Below, piece after piece: positions 32,158-41,100 of a stretch of 64,000 nucleotides of DNA (position 1 is its first letter; each line of letters starts with the position of its first letter). The stretch is from the NCBI GenBank assembly GCA_024449915.1, contig JAMZAV010000027.1, forward strand, positions 124,001 through 188,000. Direction: 5' to 3'. Under the pieces are notes generated by a model that was not told the DNA's origin, did not search any database, and saw nothing but the letters and a program-made list of their open reading frames with translations. This DNA is from Sweltsa coloradensis (Eukaryota > Arthropoda > Insecta > Plecoptera > Chloroperlidae). A program made the translations under genes and the position numbers.

Positions 32158-35100
32158 TTACCAACCAATCCATGGAGGTTGATTAATTTTTCTCTGGATG
32201 GCAAAAGTCAGATTCACGGGAATGTTGATACGGGCATATCTCTTGTTCATCCTTTCCAATGTTTTCCGGATCATGTGCCTAAGACAACAAAATCAACCAT
32301 GTATGATTATTGACTAACAACTAGAGGCTAAGTGACTTTTATGAGTAAAAAATAATTTCAGGCTATCAAGTTGATGCTTCTAGGTATATCTATGTTAAAG
32401 GGGGGGGGGGGGAAGGGGATTAGGTAGGCGGAGTCGTCACAATTCCAACACCTGGCAATAAAAAAAATCATATCACAAGAACGTTTCACAATACAGAATA
32501 GAATCATTGAATGAGTGATAATGATCCTAATGTGGTTTGGTTAAAACTACAAATAGACTGCATGAAATCATTTTAAATATCGTTGTGACTAGTACGATTT
32601 TCAATTCTATTTATTTATTATTATTCAATGATCATCACAGTATGTACACAATCATTAGGAAGTATCACAACGAGCATAGCCTTTAAACACAGAATTGTGT
32701 GTGATATCCCTAAATAGTAAATATAATAAAATTTATATTAAAGTAGATTGGAGAAGGGTTGACAGGTTGGGAAAGCAAAGAGAACATAAATCCCAGCATG
32801 AAGGGCTGGGGGCGACAAAACTTTTCACCTGCTGATGACAACTGCAGCTAATTTAAAGTTGTTACCTTAATCCACAACGCATTTCCTCCTCCTGGGACTC
32901 AACAGGCAGATGGTGGCCACTAAAAATCAGCTAACTACATGCAAACAAAACTCACAACACATAACCAAACCTGTGGTAGGGCCACGCAAGAAGCAAATTC
33001 TGCATGCATGTTGTCATCATCAGCAAGGTTACTTCAAACACCATTCATACCGAGCCACACCGTCAGCACAACCAGTAAGGGGGCTTCCCTCCCAACTCTC
33101 GTGCTCGGGAGACAAAACATCCATGACTCGCCCTGGATTCGAACCAGGACCCTTGGCAACAAGAGAAAAGCTGCCCCTTCTGTTGTTGCTCGGCCAGGGT
33201 GCCTTTTCATTCATACTTAGAGAAAGGGTCAGAGATAGGAAGGGTGGAAAGCACACAACAGCACAACCAGTAAGGGGGCTTCCCTCCTAGACTCTGGTGC
33301 TTAGGCGACAAAACAACCATGTCTTAACCTGGATTTGAACCAAGACCCGTGGCAACAAGAGAGGCTGTCCTACTAATTGTGACTGGGATCAGAAAACGAA
33401 AGGAAAAGACACTACAAGTTGCAAGCTCTTGGCTATGGCACAGGCACATGTGCTATACTAGCTCTTGGCTGCAGGTGAAGAGGTTGAAGGAAAAGAAGAG
33501 AAGGGTCTAACAGGTTCATCACCTGCTAGGGCCCCCCAGCAGGACAAGGAGTCAACCTTGTAAGGAACAAGGAAACACGGACCCACCAGAGGGGGTAGTA
33601 GGCTCGCCCATCTCAACCCCAAAGGTGAAGACAGATAGAAAGTGAAAGTGATAGGGTGTCAATCGACTGGTTGGTTCTAGTGTGAAAAATGCCTATCGGC
33701 TAGTTAGATTGGAGAAGGGTTGAAAGGTTGGGAAAGCAAAGAGAACATAAATCCCAGCCTTAAAGGCTGAGGGCGACAAACCTTTTCACCTGCTGATGAC
33801 AACTGCAGCTAATTTAAAGTAGCCACCATCTGCCTGATGAGTCCCAGGAGGACGAAACGCGTCGTGGATTAAGGTAACAACTTTAAATTAGCGGCAGTTG
33901 TCATCAGCAGGTGAAAAGTTTTGTCGCCCCCAGCCCTTCAGTCTGGGATTTATGTTCTCTTTGCTTTCCCAACCTGTCAACCCTTCTCCAATCTAACTAG
34001 CCAATAGGCATTTTTCACACTAGAACTTGATATTAAAGTAAGTAATTAAAATGAACATTTATGAAGCAAGACAGTTAATCAATTCTAAATTTGTTATGTG
34101 TTAACAGATAGTAGGCTTAAGCCTTTAAGAGTGTTCACGAGACAGACGCAGCAGGCTCGAAAGCACTTAAATTCAGATATACAACGCTCTGGAGAAAAAT
34201 TGAAACGACATATGAGTATTCTAAAATGCACAAGACAGATACTTTTATGCAGAAGAACATACAACAAACAGAATTGATGTATCTAATAAATCCTACTATA
34301 AACGACTGTTACGCATAAAGTCGACGCAATGGGAAAAAGAAGAGGTTGTTCCCGCCGCGTATTACATACATCAATTCTGTTTGTTGTATGTTCTTCTACA
34401 TAAAAATATCTGTCTTGTACATTTTAGAATTCTCGTATGTCGTTTCAATTTTTCTCCAGAGTGTTGTACATTTGAATTTGAGTGCTTACGGGCGTGCCAA
34501 GGTCACAATTGTCTAGTGAAGACTCTTAAGCAAAAGCTAGGTACAAAGATTTTTTTAAATTTTGAACTTTTTTCACACAATTAAGTGTTATAATAAAAAA
34601 TCAACATTAGATATCAATATAATATGAATTATTTTTTTGGCGTTGTGTATTGTTATTGAGATATACTTTAACACTGGTAATTTTATGGTAAATTTTTAAC
34701 CAATTCTTTAATAACAATTCATTATTAGGCCCCTATTTATTAAATATTTTTACCCATTTTTCCCAACCAAGAATCCGGCTGGAATGTTAACTTCTCGAAG
34801 TGTCTTATCATCAATCATTTCTACAAAGAAATTGTCGCTCTTTCCTTCAGAATCGGTCACTATCACCGCTCGAGCACCAGCCTCTTCAGCACGCACTGAC
34901 TTGCTCAAGAAGGAACATTCACTGAAAAATAAAAGTTGTTAAGTGTAAATAATGTATGAAATAACTTACATCTTTTCTTGCTTTGAGCAGATAGAAACAG
35001 TAATCAAATAAGAAAAATAGCAAACTATAACATGAATGTTTTTGCTATTAATACGCTCTGCTTCTCGAATGAAACATTGGAGGCTGTGTCAATGTAAACC

Positions 35101-38100
35101 CTAGCATTTAGGGCTGCTACCATTAGGACCTAAGTTAAGGAGACACAGAAGTTTGCCGGGTTCTTCTTTGTCAACTTCAAAGAAAGTAGCAAATGAAATT
35201 CTACATCAAGATCTGTGCTATGTTCTCACGACAACTCTGGAAAGAAAGTGGTATAGTAGTCGGCAGTAGAGGTGTTGGTAACGCGGTGGTGAGTTGAGTT
35301 CAATGAGGACTCAATCCTCCTTGGTTGGCTGCTATGCTACTACCGTACCTCGAATTCGACGTCATTTGTCCTATATTTTTGTATGCTAGTGTTCTAATAT
35401 GCACGTATTTGTAATATTCCTCAAAACTACAAAGTTCAACTCAACTTAACTAGCAGTATCTCAAGATAGCTTACACGTTTTGATATACTTGCAATAACGT
35501 GGATCTGGATGTGATGATATAGGCCTACTTAATATTAAGATAGAGACTTGATGTTTGTTTTTTTAAATTGAAGAGAGTAGTGGTCATGAATGACGTACTA
35601 ATGGCATTTTCTAAAAATTTAATTTTTAATTTTGATAAAAATGATTTTTTTATTTTTTGAATTATTTTTAAACATGTACCTAGATAGTCCTATCACTAGG
35701 CCTAGGGCCTCACTGGTAACAACACAACCAGAAAATTAAAAATCACCATTCAGATGGACAAATCACAAAAATACTCTACATGAATTTAGAACAGAACAAA
35801 AACTAGCTAACTAGGACAAAATTTTGTAGTCCTGATTTGAGAGTTTCAACTGACGTCACACCCACTGTCATGACTGACTGGTGGGCAAAAATTACATTGG
35901 TGCATCTCAAACCCTGTGAAAAGGATAAATAACATTTTATTGAAGGTTCCTCAAAGCTGCATAACATTTGGCAGTTCAAACAAATTGAATACGTATTCGA
36001 ATACAGTACCTGTCTGTTATTAACGTTTTAACTTGAAAACAATTGAAATTAAAGCATTAGTTTTTTCAAAAAAAATTAAACGCTGAGACCTTGTAAAAGC
36101 AGGTCTAAGGGCTATATGGCAGCTGACCACTTTTGACGCTTTAGTAGTAGGTAGACCTACCATTTCGTGTCTGACAAAACGTATTTCAATATTACGAGAA
36201 GAACCTTAGCTATCTGGGCAAATGCCCAGTGGCCTGCCCCTTTTGGCCCAAATTTGGTCTGGTCCGGCCGGACCAGGCAAAAACTGCCTCGCGCTGGCGG
36301 CGCTGCCCACCGTGTACCAGGGAGTGTGCGGTAACGGCAGAGGCATAACTTCAAATCAGAGGGGCCCCGGGCAAAACAATATGTGGGACCCAAGTAGTGT
36401 CATCGAAAAATTACCGTATTGTGCCGAATATAGGCCGGCCCTGAATATAAGCCGACCCTCTAACTTTTCTTATTGAAATATTTAAAAACATTTGCAAAAC
36501 CATATGCAAATATAAGCTGGCAAGGGACTTTGAGACTTAAAATAATGGAAAAAGGGTAGGCTTATACTCAGGACAACACAGTATTTATGGGTAAATGCTC
36601 CTTCCTAGGTAAAGTAGGCCTCTACCTACATGATTTTGTACAATGGGGGGTCTGGGGGGAGGCGCCCTAGAGTCAATGCGGGTCTGGGGCAAACTTTTGA
36701 TACTTAGGCTAGAGTGTGTTTCGAGTATTTTAACAAATTTTAGACATATTCTTTTATAACATTGTGTGGCTCCTACTTGACACTGAATTTTCTCATTTGT
36801 ACACCTTACAATTGTATACCCTGTTTTTTTTTACAAGTATACCTAAGGGTATATATATTTCTTTGGGTGTACTCGCGTATACCCCCTTAACACCACTGGG
36901 GTCCTTATCCTTTCCACTTATAATAATGTGTAAAAAATGGTTTTAAGTCACCAAAGATGTATTAGGCCTACGTCTTGCTTAATTATTAGAGGTCCGAGTA
37001 AACGGTTTTATTTTTTCCTAAAATTCATTTAAAAAATGCAAAAAGTGGTGTTATTTGTTTTTATTTTATTTTTACATTTCTCGCATGGCAAAACAGGAGG
37101 AAATTCCAATATGCAAAATCGGGATTGTTTTTATGGGCCAGATGTCACCCAAGAATTGTTTCTGCAGTCTTTCATAAAAAATAAATTTTAAAATGTTTTT
37201 ATTTTTGTTTTAGCTTGTATTTTAGTAAGAAACACTCAAACTGTCAGCAAGTTAAGATTGAAAGTTTGTGAATAGTGGAGATAATGTTGATTTTGTGAGA
37301 GGAAAAAGCAAAATACGGTTTTATTTTGCAAAATAAGGGTTAATTTGGTGTTATAACCATTTAGAGGTGTAATATGGTTTTATTATCATTTAGCGGTGTT
37401 ATTTAGGATTAAATACTGTAAAACCATTTTCATGGGTCTATCCCCAAACTGCTTGAATAGGTATGTCGTTTTCACCTTTTCTGACGCATTGAGCTTCATC
37501 CTGTTTAACTCATAGAGTAGGGCCTACCAATCAAATGGGGTTACTTGGCCTACTATTTCATGTTTTTTATTAATGGTATCCACATTTTTTATTTTAAAGC
37601 ATGTGTTATACATACAACTAGGAAAACGCTAAAGTCCCGCCGCGTTGATGGATGAGCGTTTTTTTGTAAGTTTTTTTTTGCGTTTTGTGCGTTTGTTTGC
37701 ACTTTTCCTTTGCAAATGCTTTTTGAATGCATTGTGGAGGTGATTGTTGTCAAGTTTCTATTGTTATTTGTTAATTGGTATTATAAACTTCAAAAAACTC
37801 ATATTAAAACCTTTATTTCTGTAGATTCTGACTAATTTTTTCAATTTTTTCTTTCAAAAGGTACTATATCACCATAACCTTAATGTCCATGTGAAATCTG
37901 AACGTTGTAGCCCTACCCGTTTGGTCAGAATCGGCCCAAATGTGACGAAAATATCGCACTAAAAATTGAAAAACTAATATTAAAACCTTTATTTCTATGG
38001 ATTCTAGCTAACTTTTTCAACTTTTTCTTTCAAAAGGTACTACATCACCATAATCTTAATGTCCATGTGAAATATGAACGTTCTAGCCCCACCCGTTTGG

Positions 38101-41100
38101 TCAGAATCGGCCCAAATGTCACGAAAATATCGCACTAAAAATCGAAAAAAATCGTAAAAGTACGATATTTATGAGAAATATTTCTTCGATTGTACCCAAA
38201 AACAATACACCTCTAAGTTCAGAGAAAACGAAGGTCCGGTCAAATTTTCATCAAGATCGCGTATGCCGTTTGCCCGGAATCGAGCGAACAAACAGACGGA
38301 AAAACAAAAAAAACAAAAAAACAAAAAACAAAAAAAAAAAAAAAAACACCCGAGCTAAATTTTTTGGGGGGTCAGTGAAATTGAAGTCTTCGCTTCCGCT
38401 CGCTACGCTCGCTCGCTCATCCAATTAAGGCAATTTATGATTTTACTCTCAAGTACTTTCCAATTTTTTTTAAGTTAAATAGTTAAATAGTTTAATGTAA
38501 CCCCTTGATTGGGGTTACTTTGCTTACAGTTGAAAATACCACTATAATTCCCTTTACAAATTGTGTAGGCAAAGCTACCCATCCATTGTGGTAACTTTGC
38601 CTTTTGATGAAATTATGCAACTCAAACTTCAACTGCCAGAGGCCATTCATAGCTATTTTCCGCATTAAGTCTTTCGCTTTAAAAACTTCATCATAACTTG
38701 TTTGTTTTTCAAGATAGGCCCTATCTATCTGTCCATGTATTATAGTATACCTACAGCATAGTAATCTTAAATTAAAAATTATTTTTATTATTTTTTTTGA
38801 AGCAACATTCAGGCAGAAGTTATCAACTTGACCAAAATACTTCAAAAAGAGCTTAGATGCCAAGGGTCTATAGAAATTGCGCCAAAACCAGTGGTGGTCA
38901 TCTTTAATCAAAAAAACATTTATCATAGTGCACAAACTTCATAAAAAAAATAGTTCCATTATTTTGAATAAAACCACAGCCTTGTATGGCAGGATATTCA
39001 AAAATATAAATATAACAGGCAAAGTTACCCCTGTAGGCAAAGTAACCCCATTTGAGGGGTAGGCCTATTGAGTAATTTATAATTTCGAAAACAAATTTTC
39101 GATGCTGATTTGATTTTTAATTTGCACATGGCGAAACACTTTAGGTAAATTGAACATCAACAAGAATATTTGGGGCCCCCGGGCTTTGCTCGGGTGGTAG
39201 TTACGCCGCTGGGTAAGGGTTGGGGGATTTGTGGAGCGGCTAGTCGTAGCCTACAAACACTTTGTAGGCACTCCCACGCTACACTCAGTCAGTCGCCGAA
39301 GTCAGATGTCAGACAGTGTTCCAATCTTCTTGTTGGAGTTTTTCTACTTTTTACCGTACAATAACTACAGTACAGTATTTCGGTATTGCATTCAGCCTAG
39401 AGGTATGTACGGGCCTACTTCTAGGAGCCCGGCCCAGGCAACAACCCAATTTATTACTATTTTCGTATTTTATTACCATTGTCGAGCCGCAGTTCAGCGA
39501 CAGTGAAAGAAAAAAGAAGTAAATTGACACTGTGTTTAAAATATGACAGTTACCATGCAATCAGCGATCCAAGTTACCCCAATCGTCCATCGTCCATCCA
39601 TTCATAAATGCTGCAAACACCCTGACTTATAAAAATTTTGGTTTTCCTAGACCCCTATCTATCACTATCAAGCTCACCCAAATACCTAGAAAGAAGCCTT
39701 TAATATGTATTATTATATTATTGTTTTTTTAAAGAACTAGGGGTAATGTGGGTAATGGGGAACACTTTTTTAATGTTTTCACTTCGTTAATTAATTGTAA
39801 TTTTGTGGTTAACTTTTTTCAACAAATTTTTTTTTCATAGAGTCTGTGGGGGTATATCCTTTAGTACTGTGGGAATTATAAACTTTGTTTTTAAATCCAG
39901 AATAAGCAAGGTAATTTTTAAAAAAATACGAGTTTGTTCCTCATTACCCTAGCTCCGAGGGTAATGGGGAACAAGGCTTGCTATAGCCATAGGGTCGTGT
40001 TGTAAAATATTTGGGGTAATTAGGAACATAGAGCTTGACGCCACAATTCCATTGCAATTTGCCAAAATAAAATGTGACAATAAATGGAAATTTTACGGGT
40101 AATTGAACAATGAAAAATACTTTATCTGGGAAACAACCCTGGAAACAGGGGTAACAATAGTTAAAACTAATGACAATGAAAACAAAATACATTTTGATAT
40201 TAGCTTTCACTTATTTTTATGGTCATTATGTAAGCAGCTTACATAATATTAGATGAGTCTTTGTAAAAATAGGTCAGATTTGACCACACTTCCAACTTAA
40301 GGTAAAAAGGAACATAAAAGTGCGATAAAGGTAGAAATGCAATATAACATGACTAGAAGCCTACTTTAAAGAAAATAAGTTGACAGAAGTCATGAATCAG
40401 GCCCACATGTCTGAATAATGCTATGGCATAGTGCATTTATGCCTCTTTCACATCAACTTTAAAGGCAAACTTTTACTTGATGCGATCGTTAGCCCCATCC
40501 ATGTCGGGAAATGGGAGGATTGCAATTATGTCAGAAATAGTCATAATGGATACATCACTCTACTGCTATACATAGCCTAGATAGGCCTAATGATCATTGT
40601 TCACTGACTTGGTGCCCAATACACGATATTCAGGAACAACGATGTCTTGTATGATGCACACATATCGAAAAGTTTGTGCTTTTCTTTTTCCCAATTTAAA
40701 TCGAGCTAGAATGAATTGACCAACTGCCAATGTCCCCAATGCCAATGCCAATGTGTGCCGATGTGTGTGTGTATGTTTGTTCCCATTTACCCCACAGATA
40801 TTAATCCAGTGATAAATGGCTTGTTCCTCTTAACCTACGTTGTTCCTGATTACCCTCATTGTGTGTTCCTCTTTACCATCAAAATTAACTTGTTAGGGTA
40901 ATGAGGAACATCATTAAATTTAATGATATGCATAAATGTTAAAAAATAATGAAAATCATGATCATGTTTACACAAGAAGTAGGTAACTTTCTATGCATGC
41001 TGTTTTAATTTGTGTTACTGCATTAGCCTGTAAAATAATTGAAAGTAGTAAAAAGTGTAAAAACAATAGCATGATTTTTTTACAGGGTGACAAAAAAAAT

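Larger units (their letters stand above)
32746..34029 (+). mobile_element. Hammerhead-ribozyme retroelement (Penelope- or retrozyme-like), non-autonomous
   Basis: The element is bounded by the 11-bp direct repeat ATATTAAAGTA (32735-32745 and 34030-34040). Its right part (33676-34026) is a palindrome with a hammerhead motif at the centre. Its left part (32746-32925) is an inverted copy of the ribozyme plus right arm. The middle (32926-33675) has tandem tRNA-like pieces and no reverse transcriptase or GIY-YIG frame. Hammerhead motifs with a short palindromic stem III are known from Penelope-like elements and retrozymes; assignment to either is inference. It lies in PRADC1 intron 4. Confidence 0.75.

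Noticed and set aside
33029..33256. Overlapping frames on both strands in the ribozyme element
   Set aside because: They come from duplicated tRNA-like pieces; no reverse transcriptase or endonuclease motifs are present.
38492..38935. 147-codon minus-strand frame
   Set aside because: It overlaps a TA-flanked inverted-repeat element, runs through its terminal repeat, and shows no transposase motif (no DDE or DNA-binding pattern). Probably chance in AT-rich DNA.
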